Below, piece after piece: positions 44,366 through 53,922 of a stretch of DNA of 64,000 nt. Origin of the DNA: Geomesophilobacter sediminis (lineage in GTDB: Bacteria > Desulfobacterota > Desulfuromonadia > Geobacterales > Geobacteraceae); NCBI RefSeq assembly GCF_016458275.1, contig NZ_JAEMHM010000005.1, positions 186,001 to 250,000 on the forward strand, read 5' to 3'. Position 1 is the stretch's first letter. Each line of letters begins with the position of its first letter. The position numbers and the translations under genes were made by a program. The notes below the pieces were generated by a model. That model saw only the letters and a list, made by a program, of their open reading frames with translations. It searched no databases and was not told where the DNA came from.

Positions 44366-46351
44366 TCAGGCGAGCTTGAAGCGACCGACCATCCGCTCCA
44401 GCGTCTGGGCCAGGCCGGAAAGCTGGGAGGCGGCGGAGGCGGTCTCGTGGGCGCCGCGGGCGGTCTCGTGGACCACGTCGGTGATCTGCTGGATGTTGCC
44501 GGTGATCTCGGCGGTCACCGCGCTCTGCTCCTCCGCGGCGGTGGCGATCTGGTGCACCTGGGACGCCACGCGGTCGATGGCATCGACGATCTGGTGCAGC
44601 GCAGCGCCGGACTGGCGGGAATTCTCCATCCCCTTCCCGACCTCCCGCACCCCCTCCCCCATCCCGCTCACCGCCCCGGTGGTCTCACGCTGGATGGTGC
44701 GGATCATCTCGCCGATCTCCCGGGTCGCCCGGGTGGTCCGGTCGGCAAGCGCCCGAACCTCGTCGGCAACGACGGCAAAGCCGCGCCCCTGCTCCCCGGC
44801 ACGGGCCGCCTCGATCGCCGCGTTCAGCGCGAGGAGGTTGGTCTGGTCGGCGATATCCTCGATGGTCCCGACGATGGCGCCGATCTGGTCGGAGCGGTCG
44901 CCCAAAGACGCGACCGTCTTGGCGGAGTCCTCGACGCAGCGGGCGATTTCCTGCATCCCGGAAAGGGTCGCCTCGACCACCCGGGCGCCGGACTGGGCGG
45001 TGCTCCCGGCTTCGGAGGAAACCTCGGCGGCGAGGACACAGTTGCCGGAGATTTCCTGGGAGGTGGCGGCCATCTCTTCGCTGGCGGTCGCCACGGCTAC
45101 CGACTGGGAGGCAACCTCTTCGGCCGCCGTGGCGATCTGCTCGGCGGTCGCGTTGAGCTGGGTCGCCGAGGAGGCGATGTGAACCGTGGTGGCCGCGACC
45201 TGGGAAATGATGTCGTGCACGTGGTCCACGAACCGGTTGAACCACCGGCAAACCTCACCCAGCTCGTCGGAACTCTCCACGGGGAGCCGCTTGCTCAGGT
45301 CGCCGTCCCCTTCCGCGATGTCCTTCAGCATGCCGAGCATGCGGCTCAAGGGCCGGGTGATGCTGACGAAGACGAAGAAGCCGATCCCGAGAGCGGTCGC
45401 GACCAGCAGGGATGAGAGGACCAGGGCAAAGACCAGTTCCCCCTTGGCCTTGCCCGCCAGATCGTCCGAACTTTTCAGGATGTCCCGGGAAAGGGTGTCT
45501 TCCATCCCCTTCAGGGCATTGATCCTGGCGGTCGCGGTGGCAAACCATTCCTCCGCAGTGGTCCCGGAATTGCCGGTCCCGTTGGCCAGGACCGACTCGC
45601 GCAGCGCCTCCACCTTGGCGAAGGAGGGATCCTTGGCCGTGGCGTCGAAGGCTGCGACCTCTTCCGCGGAGGCGTACTTGCGGAACATCTCCAGGTAGGT
45701 CCGGTTGGCGGCGACGATCCCCAGGATGCGCTGCTCCTTTTCCCGATCCAGGGCATTGGCGCTCAGCACGGCGTTGAGGGTGGCGCGCTCCTTGCCGGCC
45801 TCCTCCTTGGCTTTGACAAACGCGTAGTAGGCGGCGGCGATGCGCATGATCTCGTGCTTTTGGCTGGAGGTCGCGACCGAGGCGACCACGTCCAGATAGG
45901 ATCCGATCAACCCGGTATAAAAGGAGAACGAGTCGGCACCGGTGAAGGAAAGGGAGTCGACCTTGCCGCGGCTTTCCGGCAACTGTTCCTGGCGCGCCGC
46001 TGCGGTATCGAGGGAGCCCTGCACCATCTGGAGGGCCCCCTGGTTCGCTGCGACGTACTCCTTAACTTTCTTCAGCTCGCCGTTCACCGTCTCGCGCTGC
46101 TTGACGAGGTCATCCCGGAACTTTTCGCCTTTGGCGTTGATGAACCCGGAGGAGAGCCCGCGCTCCTTCTGCAGCTCGTGGGACAGGGCGCCGATCCGCA
46201 CCGCAAGCCCGGTAAGGGTGTTCACCGCGGAGATGTTTTGGAGGACACCGTAGGCCTGCTGAACGTCGCGGACCGAGAAGATGACCAGTCCGATGATGGG
46301 CGCGAGCAGCATGAGCAACAACTTGGAACGCATGTTCAGTTTCTTCAACAT
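44366..46351 (-). CDS. NIT-domain methyl-accepting chemotaxis protein
   Basis: 661 residues. First membrane helix (12-30), a helical periplasmic NIT (nitrate/nitrite-sensing-like) domain (about 50-300; [20 protein letters not shown]), second helix (about 305-328), HAMP, and a long cytoplasmic coiled coil whose hairpin tip reads [34 protein letters not shown], the CheA/CheW-binding signature (shown by its core [12 protein letters not shown]). There is no C-terminal CheR pentapeptide; it ends RMVGRFKLA. Whether nitrate is the ligand is not shown. Confidence 0.93.
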   Translation of the reverse strand: MLKKLNMRSKLLLMLLAPIIGLVIFSVRDVQQAYGVLQNISAVNTLTGLAVRIGALSHELQKERGLSSGFINAKGEKFRDDLVKQRETVNGELKKVKEYVAANQGALQMVQGSLDTAAARQEQLPESRGKVDSLSFTGADSFSFYTGLIGSYLDVVASVATSSQKHEIMRIAAAYYAFVKAKEEAGKERATLNAVLSANALDREKEQRILGIVAANRTYLEMFRKYASAEEVAAFDATAKDPSFAKVEALRESVLANGTGNSGTTAEEWFATATARINALKGMEDTLSRDILKSSDDLAGKAKGELVFALVLSSLLVATALGIGFFVFVSITRPLSRMLGMLKDIAEGDGDLSKRLPVESSDELGEVCRWFNRFVDHVHDIISQVAATTVHIASSATQLNATAEQIATAAEEVASQSVAVATASEEMAATSQEISGNCVLAAEVSSEAGSTAQSGARVVEATLSGMQEIARCVEDSAKTVASLGDRSDQIGAIVGTIEDIADQTNLLALNAAIEAARAGEQGRGFAVVADEVRALADRTTRATREIGEMIRTIQRETTGAVSGMGEGVREVGKGMENSRQSGAALHQIVDAIDRVASQVHQIATAAEEQSAVTAEITGNIQQITDVVHETARGAHETASAASQLSGLAQTLERMVGRFKLA

Positions 46352-46439
46352 CCACTACCTCCGTTTCGCCATTGAAAGGGCATGGGAAAGAAGCGCCACA
46401 CTTATATGGCACCGTCATAACTAATTTACATTTCAGTAA

Positions 46440-46467
46440 CATTCGGCATTTGACGATAAAATCTTTA
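46440..46467 (-). promoter_or_regulatory. Candidate sigma-28 (FliA) promoter of the chemoreceptor
   Basis: On the minus strand, TAAA (46467-46464) is separated by 16 bases from GCCGAATG (46447-46440), close to the TAAA-N15-GCCGATAA consensus. It lies about 90 bases before the chemoreceptor start. Confidence 0.4.
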
Positions 46468-46665
46468 ATAAATAATCACAATCACGACGTATACAGATCG
46501 AAATCAAGAAAGGTAATGATTGAATATCTTTGTGTTAAGAACAAATACAACAATACTTTCTCATTCAAAGAGTAATATTCTAACTGACACAATAGGAGAC
46601 GGCATTGCTGACCTTTTCAAAAGCTGCTTCGGTGGTATGACACGGAGAGGCAAAGCGCACCAAAA

Positions 46666-46703
46666 AGGAAAAGGGGAAGCCCAAACCGGACTTCCCCTTT
46701 TCC
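46666..46703. terminator. Rho-independent terminator
   Basis: GGAAAAGGGGAAG and CTTCCCCTTTTCC arms; terminates the aminopeptidase gene on the minus strand. Confidence 0.85.
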
Positions 46704-46732
46704 ATTGCTTCACGGCCCTGGCAGGCCAAAGG

Positions 46733-48226
46733 TCAGGCGGCCTTTTCTCCCCCCCGCCGCAGGTACTCGATCAACAGCCGCACACCGACGCCGGTCGCCC
46801 CCTTGGGGGCGTAGGGACGGGCCTTTCCGGTCCAGGCGGTGCCGGCGATGTCGAGGTGGGCCCAGGGGGTGGAACCGACGAACTGCTTCAAAAACCATCC
46901 GGCCAGGATCGCGCCGCCGTCGCGCCCCCCCGCGTTCTTCAGATCGGCGATGTCGCTCTTCATCCCCTCGCCGTAATCGTCCCAAAGGGGGAGCTCCCAG
47001 ATCCGCTCGCCGCTTAGCTCGGATGCCTTCTTGAGTGCCTCGACCAACGCCGGGTCCACCGACATCACCGCGGTCGCCTCGTGCCCCAGCGCGACGACGC
47101 AGGCACCGGTCAGCGTCGCCAGGTCGATGACCGCCGCGGGATTGAAGGTGCTCACGGCGTAATGCAGCGCGTCGCAGAGGATCATCCGCCCCTCGGCGTC
47201 GGTATTGGTGATCTCGATGGTGGTGCCCGACATGGAGGTGATCACATCCCCCGGTTTGTAGGCGGTCCCGCTCGGCATGTTCTCCACCGTCGGGATGATG
47301 CCGACCAGGTTCACCGGGAGTTTCAGCGCCGCGACCGCGTCGAGCGTCCCCAGGACGGCGGCGGCACCGGCCATGTCGGTCTTCATCTCCTCCATCCCCG
47401 GGCCGGGCTTGATGGAGATCCCGCCGGAATCGAAGGTGACCCCCTTGCCGACCAGGACGGTGGGGCGCGCCGCCCCTCCCCCCCGGTATTCCAAAACGAT
47501 CAGGCGCGGCGGCTCCACCGATCCTTTGCCGACCGCGAGCAGCGCGTTCATCCCCAGCTTTTCCAGTTCGCCCACCTCGAGCACCCGGCAGCTCACCCCG
47601 CGCCGGGCGGCAAGTTCGCTCGCGGTCCGGGCCAGATACCCGGGAGTGACCACGTTGCCGGGATGGGAGACCAGGTCGCGGGCAAGCGCAACCCCCTGGC
47701 TGACGATCTCGGCACGGTAGACGGTTTCCTGCGCCGCGTCGAGGGGAGCGTGGTCCGGGAAGAGCAGGGTCATCCCGTCAAAGGCGAAGCGCTCCTCCCG
47801 GTCCTTGGTCTTGTAAGCCTCGAAGCTGTAGCTCCCCAGGAGAAACCCGGTGCAGCAGGCCTCGACCGCGCCGGGGGTGCCGGCGGCCAGGTGCAGGGCC
47901 GAGGCGAAGGTTGCGACCCGCGCCCCGCGCAGCGCGGCGGCGGCGTTGCCGGCGGCCTGACGCAGGCGCTCGTCGTCGAGCTCCCCCTTCTTGCCGAGCC
48001 CGACCAGGAGGAGGCGCTCGGCGGGGAGCTTGCCGAGGGTATGGATGAGCCGCGCGGTCTTCAGCTTGCCCGAGAACTCGCGGTTGTCCGCAAGCCGTTG
48101 CAGACACCCCTCGAGCCGGGCATCGCAGGCGGCGAAAAGTTCGTTTTTTTCATCCTCAAAACAGCCGATGACCAGTGCGGGGGTGGGATGATCCAAAGCG
48201 GTGGTGCACGTCAATGCGATCTTCAT
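46733..48226 (-). CDS. pepA: Leucyl aminopeptidase (M17 family)
   Basis: 497 residues from ATG 48226 with AGGAGG upstream. The catalytic domain shows VGKGVTFDSGGISIKPG (metal-binding Lys and Asp), KTDMAGAAAVLGTL and the M17 signature NTDAEGRMIL. It removes N-terminal residues from peptides, using two divalent metals in a hexamer. PepA also binds DNA in some bacteria. Length and motif order are normal. Monocistronic. Confidence 0.95.
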   Translation of the reverse strand: MKIALTCTTALDHPTPALVIGCFEDEKNELFAACDARLEGCLQRLADNREFSGKLKTARLIHTLGKLPAERLLLVGLGKKGELDDERLRQAAGNAAAALRGARVATFASALHLAAGTPGAVEACCTGFLLGSYSFEAYKTKDREERFAFDGMTLLFPDHAPLDAAQETVYRAEIVSQGVALARDLVSHPGNVVTPGYLARTASELAARRGVSCRVLEVGELEKLGMNALLAVGKGSVEPPRLIVLEYRGGGAARPTVLVGKGVTFDSGGISIKPGPGMEEMKTDMAGAAAVLGTLDAVAALKLPVNLVGIIPTVENMPSGTAYKPGDVITSMSGTTIEITNTDAEGRMILCDALHYAVSTFNPAAVIDLATLTGACVVALGHEATAVMSVDPALVEALKKASELSGERIWELPLWDDYGEGMKSDIADLKNAGGRDGGAILAGWFLKQFVGSTPWAHLDIAGTAWTGKARPYAPKGATGVGVRLLIEYLRRGGEKAA

Positions 48227-48370
48227 GATATTGCCTCCTGGAAGTGGATGAAAAGCATGGTAGCGAATCGTTGTCCCTATCATGACAGAAGCCGGGCCAT
48301 CGGTGACAACTTTTTTAATGGGAGCCGACAGGTTAACAGGATGAGATGCGTCAGCGGCGGTGATTCCGCA

Positions 48371-48410
48371 TGGTAGGAGCTACCTTCCGGTCGCGATGAC
48401 CGAAGGTCGG
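48371..48410. repeat. REP-like element, family C (copy near 48.4 kb, first)
   Basis: TGGTAGGAGCTACCTTCCGG then TCGCGATGACCGAAGG: a divergent member with the same GGAGC...TTCC...GCGAT order. Confidence 0.5.
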
Positions 48411-48440
48411 ACGCGAGCAGAAGGGGGGTGCCCCATCACA

Positions 48441-48469
48441 CTGTGGGAGCGCCATTCCTGGCGCGATGG
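48441..48469. repeat. REP-like element, family C (copy near 48.4 kb, second)
   Basis: CTGTGGGAGCGCCATTCCTG followed by GCGCGATGG, the best match to the family C consensus. The remaining 450-base gap between pepA and the 48682 gene shows no gene. Confidence 0.65.
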
Positions 48470-48681
48470 ATCTCCCCCCCAAGAAAAACCAAATCCCCAC
48501 CGCACCGCCCCCCCGCCCGAATCTATAACACGACACACGAAGCGTTTTATATGGTACTATCAAGGTAGCCCGAAGCTGTATCAGATGGCAGCACCTTTGG
48601 CATAGCTGCCACCTTATGAGAACAATCTTTCTCCTGCCGCTTGGGTTCAAACAGTCCGTACGCCTCAGATGAGGTCGGGCC

Positions 48682-49401
48682 ATGGTCACGGGAAGCCCAC
48701 AGCAAAGCGCAACGGTTGCCGGCACTCTCAAAAAGCCGCGCTGGCATGAACTTCGTGTTGCCTATCCCCGCCTGGCTTACTCATTGGTTTTCTCCATCTT
48801 CGCCCTTCTCTGTATCAACGTCCTCCTCACCTACTACTCGTATCATGCCCGTCAGGATGAGCTCGCGCTGCGGGCTTCCCTGGAACGGGTCCAGGTCACG
48901 CACGACCAGGCCCTCACCGCCACGGAAGGCAACCTCGCCGCAAACGTGGGAGCCCAGGCACGGCGGGCAACCCTTGCCGCACGGGCGATGCACCTCTCCA
49001 TCGATACCGGCAAGGGGACCATGTACCTTCTGCGCGACGGAGCGGTCCTGCGGGAGATGGCGGTCCGTCTGCCCAAGCCGGCCGGCACCGCCGACCCGCT
49101 CCGCTCGCCGCGGGGGCGGCGCTTCGTGGTGCGCGTGGTGGACGAAACCTATCCCTGGGAGGTCCCGCGGTCGGTTTTTCAGCAGCGCGGACTGCCGATT
49201 CCCGCCGACCGTAACGTGCGCGGCGCCCTGGGGCCGGTCGCCGTCATCCTCGATGGCAATGCCGTGATCTATTCGCGTCCGAAGTCCGGGCCGCTGAGCG
49301 ACCGGGAATACGTGCTCCCGGGGAGCGTGCGGGCCCAGGCCGACGACCTAAGAGCCGTGCGGGCGGTGCTCAAGCCCGGCATGGCGATCTATCTCTATTG
49401 A
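48682..49401 (+). CDS. Membrane-anchored protein, degenerate L,D-transpeptidase partner
   Basis: 239 residues from ATG 48682 (GAGG 8 bases upstream). One membrane helix (about 32-52), a short coiled coil, then a domain whose first and last strands resemble the next gene's YkuD domain (LSIDTGKGTMYLLRDGAVL; ending LKPGMAIYLY against IGTPVYLY). The HGT...SHGCVRL catalytic segment is absent. The downstream gene begins 1 base after this stop. I infer a non-catalytic partner or scaffold. Confidence 0.7.
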   Translation: MVTGSPQQSATVAGTLKKPRWHELRVAYPRLAYSLVFSIFALLCINVLLTYYSYHARQDELALRASLERVQVTHDQALTATEGNLAANVGAQARRATLAARAMHLSIDTGKGTMYLLRDGAVLREMAVRLPKPAGTADPLRSPRGRRFVVRVVDETYPWEVPRSVFQQRGLPIPADRNVRGALGPVAVILDGNAVIYSRPKSGPLSDREYVLPGSVRAQADDLRAVRAVLKPGMAIYLY

Positions 49402-49402
49402 C

Positions 49403-50287
49403 ATGAGAGCCAACGTCGCAGGGCATATTCCGGAGTATTCGGAACGGATCGGGAACTTCATCCACCTGGGGGGCTTGCGCTACGTCGCGATGCTGGTGGT
49501 GGTCATGGCAATCGGCGCCGTGCAGGTGTTTGACGCCCTTCAGGCGCGGGACCAGCTCCAGGCAACCCGCGAAGAACTGCAGCAGTGGCAGGAAGGTTTG
49601 GCAGACGCCCAGGCGAACCTGGCCCTTTCCCAACAGATGCTGAGCGAGGCCGAGGAAACGCCCCCGCCGACCGGCCGGCACCCCTATATCGTGATCAGCC
49701 TCTACGACCGGCGCCTTTGGTACAAGAAAGAGGGGAACACCCTGATGACCACGCGGGTCGCCACCGGAAGCGGCAAGCGGCTGATCAAGGAGGGGGGGAG
49801 CAGCACCTGGAAATTCGACACCCCGCGCGGGCGCCTGAGCGTGGTGAGCAAGGAGGAGAACCCGCTTTGGGTTCCGCCGGACTGGTTCTACGTCGAACAG
49901 GCGCGCAAGAAACACCTGGGGCTGATGCACCTGCAGCACGGGCAGACGATCCCGCTCGGCGACGGCTCGGCGGTGAAGGTCGCCGGGGCCGACGTGGTCC
50001 GGGTCTACCCGGACGGGCATACCCGGGTCCTGCGGGCGACCGAAGAGCACCACATCATCCTCAACGGCAGGATCCTGGTCCCACCGATGGAGACCAACCA
50101 GCGCCGGTTCGACAAGGTGCTCGGGACCCACCGGCTGAATCTCGGCCACGGCTATGGCCTCCACGGCACCAACCAACCCGACTCCGTAGGACGGGCGGTC
50201 AGCCACGGCTGCGTAAGGCTGCACAACGAAGACATCGCCAAGCTCTACCAGATGGTCCCCATCGGAACCCCGGTCTATCTCTACTGA
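49403..50287 (+). CDS. L,D-transpeptidase (YkuD family), membrane-anchored
   Basis: 294 residues. Membrane helix (about 25-45), a coiled-coil stalk rich in Gln and Ala (48-82), then a YkuD domain (95-294) with YIVISLYDRRLWYKKEG and the catalytic HGTNQPDSVGRAVSHGCVRLH, Cys included. These enzymes make 3-3 peptidoglycan cross-links or attach proteins to the wall. The start lies 1 base after the preceding stop with no separate ribosome site, so translation is coupled. Confidence 0.9.
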   Translation: MRANVAGHIPEYSERIGNFIHLGGLRYVAMLVVVMAIGAVQVFDALQARDQLQATREELQQWQEGLADAQANLALSQQMLSEAEETPPPTGRHPYIVISLYDRRLWYKKEGNTLMTTRVATGSGKRLIKEGGSSTWKFDTPRGRLSVVSKEENPLWVPPDWFYVEQARKKHLGLMHLQHGQTIPLGDGSAVKVAGADVVRVYPDGHTRVLRATEEHHIILNGRILVPPMETNQRRFDKVLGTHRLNLGHGYGLHGTNQPDSVGRAVSHGCVRLHNEDIAKLYQMVPIGTPVYLY

Positions 50288-50321
50288 ACGTCCAGATCGA
50301 CGAGAGGAAATCCCACGTGAC

Positions 50322-50375
50322 ACCACAAGAAGTCCCCCTTTAACAAAGGGAGATTTAGAGGGATTTGCCTCTAAG
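50322..50375. repeat. Palindromic intergenic repeat, family A (copy 3)
   Basis: AAGTCCCCCTTTAACAAAGG, then GAGATTTAGAGGGATTTGCC. Half of the element at 5039. It is directly followed by a family B copy, as at 17.8 kb. The 366-base gap 50288-50653 otherwise shows no gene. Confidence 0.65.
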
Positions 50376-50390
50376 GTGTTGACGTTTCCT

Positions 50391-50418
50391 CTCGTTCCCA
50401 GGGTCCACCTTGGGAACG
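50391..50418. repeat. Inverted repeat, family B (copy 2)
   Basis: CTCGTTCCCAGGGTCCACCT, then TGGGAACG. Pairs with the copy at 17844. Confidence 0.65.
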
Positions 50419-50653
50419 TTTCCCTTCCCGGAAGCTCCAGCTTCATCTTCAACCGCGGGCTGGCATCCCGTGCCCACGCGGCAGCTGCCCACCCTGCAAT
50501 TGCCGTTTCATCGACATGTCTCTGCGTTCAGCTGCCGCAGCATTTTCCCAGGGACGACTTTATAACGACGTTCCCCTTTATTTTGAACTCGAAACCTGCT
50601 ATGGTTGCCGACGTTGACGTTGACGTAAGCAATCCGGCAAGGAGGTAGGTTCC

Positions 50654-51148
50654 GTGTCCGAAGCAAGCAACTGCAAAGCATCTTTCACTCCCGAGGAAAC
50701 CGTCGATCTGAGCGGCGAGAAGGGGTGGGTCCCTTTCGCGGCATCCGCCCTGGTCGGGGAATCCCTTAAATTCGTATCCGGCGACCCGCACGGCAACCGT
50801 TTCCGGATCCGTTACTACCGCGACGAGCACAAGCAGCTGCAGGCCCGCATCTGGTTTGGTCCCGAGACCGAAGGGCCGCCCGACAACGCCCACGGCGGCT
50901 CGATCGCCGCGGTCTTCGACGAAGTGCTCGGCCTTGCCGCCTGGGCGGCCGGCTACTCCATCGTGGTCGGCAACCTCAACGTGAGCTTTAGGAAACTCCT
51001 CCCGATCCGGCACATCGTCACCCTGGAAACCGAAGTCGTCTCGGTGGTCGGGCGCAAGGTAACCGTCCGGGGCCGGATCAGAAACGGCGAGACCGTCTAC
51101 GCCGAAGGCGAAGCCCTCTGCATCACCATTCCCGAGAAAACCAAGTAA
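50654..51148 (+). CDS. Hotdog-fold thioesterase (PaaI/4HBT-like)
   Basis: 164 residues from GTG 50654 with AAGGAGG upstream. The catalytic HGGSIAAVFDEVLGLAAW and the SFRKLLPIRHIV strand are those of 4HBT/PaaI acyl-CoA thioesterases, the Asp/Glu acting with the glycine-bound water. The substrate acyl group is unknown. Cytoplasmic, followed by a terminator. Confidence 0.88.
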   Translation: MSEASNCKASFTPEETVDLSGEKGWVPFAASALVGESLKFVSGDPHGNRFRIRYYRDEHKQLQARIWFGPETEGPPDNAHGGSIAAVFDEVLGLAAWAAGYSIVVGNLNVSFRKLLPIRHIVTLETEVVSVVGRKVTVRGRIRNGETVYAEGEALCITIPEKTK

Positions 51149-51171
51149 GAGCACCACACGCTGATCGAAAC

Positions 51172-51208
51172 AGGAAAGGCACCCAAGGTGATTTGGGTGC
51201 CTTTCCTA
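51172..51208. terminator. Rho-independent terminator
   Basis: GGAAAGGCACCCAA and TTGGGTGCCTTTCC arms around GGTGAT. Confidence 0.9.
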
Positions 51209-51256
51209 TTCACTTCTTCCTTGCTACGCCTGCCATCTTCGCCACTCTCACCCTGA

Positions 51257-51595
51257 TCAATTCTCGGATATCCTGCCCCCTTTGAGGACGACATCTCCGG
51301 CCCCGCGGCACTGGACGGTCCGACCGCTGATCAAAATGTCGCCGCTGCTTTTGAGGGCAATGGTCGCCGGACCTGACCTCAAAACGATCTCGTCGTCAGC
51401 TTCAAAAAGGATCGACCTGGCCCGCAGCGTGCTGGTTCCGCCAACCTCGGTGGTAAAATCCTTGCCCACGCTGAGGGTCCGGTCCCCCCCCACCTTCTCC
51501 GTCATCCTCCCTCCCACCAGTACGCTCCTCGCCAGCCCCACCTCCTCCGCCTTGGCTCCGGCAACCGTTTCGTTCATCGCCCCACCGACCGTCAC
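51257..51595 (-). pseudogene. VgrG C-terminal fragment
   Basis: 112 codons with the repeat pattern of the gp5/VgrG C-terminal beta-helix region (TVGGAMNETVAG, RMTEKVGGDRTLSVGKDFTTEVGG) and a DUF2345-like end (DEIVLRSGPATIALKSSGDILI). The gp27/OB parts are missing. A 62-codon frame just upstream (51780-51592) ends in a TGA overlapping this GTG, which may be coupling or the mark of a frameshift. With the fragment at 55.6-56.1 kb it suggests a broken type VI spike gene. A small standalone protein is an alternative. Confidence 0.65.
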
Positions 51596-51846
51596 GCGGT
51601 CATGGTCTCCTGGAAGATGGGGTAGTTATTCCGAAGCGACAGCCGCCATACCGCCGAAACCACGACGCCCCGGGGCAGGAAGTACTCGAACATCACCCGC
51701 AACGAAGAAAACCTCTCATTGCAATTTGGCGTGGATATAGTGGCCTCAGGAAAGTCAGCCAGCGGGAAATGTTCCTTCATTGTCAATGGATAAATACATA
51801 GACGTAACAATTTTGATGTATTGTGCTCAACCTGGAGGTGCCGTAC

Positions 51847-53673
51847 ATGCGCGCTACATCAGTATTTTTTCTAGCAATCGCTGCTTTTTCTCTAGCCTGT
51901 TTTGGTTGTAGTGGCGGGGGTGGGTCCTCTAGCAGTGGTCCATCATTGAACGGCAATGTTATTTCTGGGGTCGCATCAAAAGGAATAATAGCAAACGGAA
52001 ACATTAAAATATACTCGTTAAAAAGCGACGGCAGTAAGGGTGATTTGCTTGCTTCGGCATTAACTGACAGCAACGGTGAGTACGCAGCTACGGTCGGTTC
52101 ATACTCTGGCCCTGTACTTGTGGAAGCCAGTGGCAATTATCAGGATGAAGCCACAGGGCAGCAAATGACTATTTCCGCAAATGCTCCATTAAGAGCGGCA
52201 TACCCCAACATTACCGGCGCGACAACAATTTCAGTATCACCATTTACAGAAATTGCAGTCAGAAAAGCAAGTTCAACGTCTTTAACACCTACTAGTATCA
52301 ATACAGCTAACAATTTGATAGCCAGCATTTTCACATTTGACTCAATCAAAACAAAGCCTCTAGCAATGACTGTTGCTGCACTACAGACATCAGCCCAGTC
52401 GCAAAAAGATTACACCTTGGCTCTTGCCGCATTGTCTCAAATGGCCAAAACTTCTGGCACCCCAGTAAGCAATGTAATCGATGCGATAAGTGGCGATATC
52501 ATTAGCAAAAATGCTTTAAGCACAACCTTGGCTGGTTTTATTGCAGCATTGCATTTATACCAAGACAACAATCCTCCGATCAAACAGGTAGTAAAAGATA
52601 CGGGTGGTACACAGCTTGAGCTAATTGGATCATTGTTTTTACCAGTAAATTCAATTGCAACTGGCTCAGACGGAGCATTATATGCAGGCATTAATGCATT
52701 TACGCGGTTTTCCTCTGCAAAAATCAACACTTTCAAGTCATACTCTTCTGCCTCTTTATACAGGTTATCACCGGGGGCGAGTCACTGGCAGTTATACAGT
52801 AAAGTTCCTACTACTAATTCTGGTTACCGACTGATTATAGACCCTACATCTAGTTACTCTGCAACAAGGCTATACTTTTGTTCAGAGTATGCAGTATTTA
52901 CGAGTGGTGATTCGGGACAAAGCTGGACCTCACTTGGAGGCGCTGGACTTCTCGAAGATATTGCAATTGATTTTTCTGGACAACCAACAACGAATCCCAA
53001 TATCTATATTGCTACGCTGGGCTGGCTGTACATGAGCAGTTATTTGAATAACTCCTTTAGCTGGAATTTAATTGGTAATGGCCTTCCTGCTAAAGCAACG
53101 CTGAGCTCAATAACCATCGACCCAAATCATCCCAATGTACTGTATGCAGGGGGACATAATGGTGGTGTAGGAACTGGCGTATACAAGAGTAGTGACGGAG
53201 GACTAAACTGGTCATTTATTAGCGGCAACGCAGACAATGGGCTAGATTTTACTGAAAAACAGCCTGACGGTACGTTTGCCACATTCCATAGAGACATCTC
53301 CTCAATACTAGTTGATCCAAGAAACTCAAATACAATTTATGCCGGAGCCTACAATTCTGGTCTCTGGAAAAGCACTGACGGTGGAAATACTTGGTTCCAA
53401 CTTAAAAATGAACTCAGTGGGTGGATAAGCCGTTTGGTTATTGACGCATCAGGCCGACTCTACGTAATGAGTCTGAATGGTTTATACTATTCCAATGACG
53501 GTGGGAAAACGTGGCTTTCAACTCTTACAACCGCCGGTCTGACGCGAAATGTTGGCGATCTAGCCATAGATAAAACCAACCCTAATATTATTTACGTCGC
53601 ATATGGTGGCGGAATCCTTAAGGGAACATTTAATTCCAACAACTCAATATCTTGGTCAAACATCACCCAGTGA
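51847..53673 (+). CDS. BNR/sortilin-repeat lipoprotein
   Basis: 608 residues from ATG 51847 with GGAGG 8 bases upstream. Signal peptide and lipobox (FSLAC, with a second Cys at FGC), then a poly-Gly/Ser stretch. A carboxypeptidase-like beta domain (about 35-110; VISGVASKGIIANGNIKIYS) and an alpha domain precede a beta-propeller of BNR/sortilin type: SDGGLNWSF, STDGGNTWFQL, SNDGGKTWLS. Surface or periplasmic binding protein; ligand unknown. AT-rich codon use unlike its neighbours. Confidence 0.78.
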   Translation: MRATSVFFLAIAAFSLACFGCSGGGGSSSSGPSLNGNVISGVASKGIIANGNIKIYSLKSDGSKGDLLASALTDSNGEYAATVGSYSGPVLVEASGNYQDEATGQQMTISANAPLRAAYPNITGATTISVSPFTEIAVRKASSTSLTPTSINTANNLIASIFTFDSIKTKPLAMTVAALQTSAQSQKDYTLALAALSQMAKTSGTPVSNVIDAISGDIISKNALSTTLAGFIAALHLYQDNNPPIKQVVKDTGGTQLELIGSLFLPVNSIATGSDGALYAGINAFTRFSSAKINTFKSYSSASLYRLSPGASHWQLYSKVPTTNSGYRLIIDPTSSYSATRLYFCSEYAVFTSGDSGQSWTSLGGAGLLEDIAIDFSGQPTTNPNIYIATLGWLYMSSYLNNSFSWNLIGNGLPAKATLSSITIDPNHPNVLYAGGHNGGVGTGVYKSSDGGLNWSFISGNADNGLDFTEKQPDGTFATFHRDISSILVDPRNSNTIYAGAYNSGLWKSTDGGNTWFQLKNELSGWISRLVIDASGRLYVMSLNGLYYSNDGGKTWLSTLTTAGLTRNVGDLAIDKTNPNIIYVAYGGGILKGTFNSNNSISWSNITQ

Positions 53674-53802
53674 AGAGGCAATTCAAAGTTAAATTTAACT
53701 CAAAGATTTACATAAAAAAAATATAACCGTCACACATTTTAGACAATTTCCTGTTATAAAGGTCCCACATCCGGGAACTTTGCTGACATCGCGATGAACC
53801 AG

Positions 53803-53846
53803 AAAGCCCGCAAATGAGACAACGGTCTCTTTGCGGGCTTTTTTTT
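53803..53846 (+). terminator. Rho-independent terminator in a leader
   Basis: AAAGCCCGCAAA(T)GAGAC and GTCTCTTTGCGGGC arms, then eight T. It lies 130 bases after the lipoprotein stop and 77 bases before the next start. It may end the upstream gene or attenuate the next. Confidence 0.85.
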
Positions 53847-53922
53847 GGCTAAAAAACTCCGCTCTGCAGCCAGGATAAATGGAGTTGAAACTAAAATACA
53901 TTTATTTAAGCCCGGGGGCAAA

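Noticed and set aside
44366-46351. Naming the chemoreceptor a nitrate receptor
   Set aside because: NIT domains are named from a few cases; the ligand cannot be inferred from this sequence.
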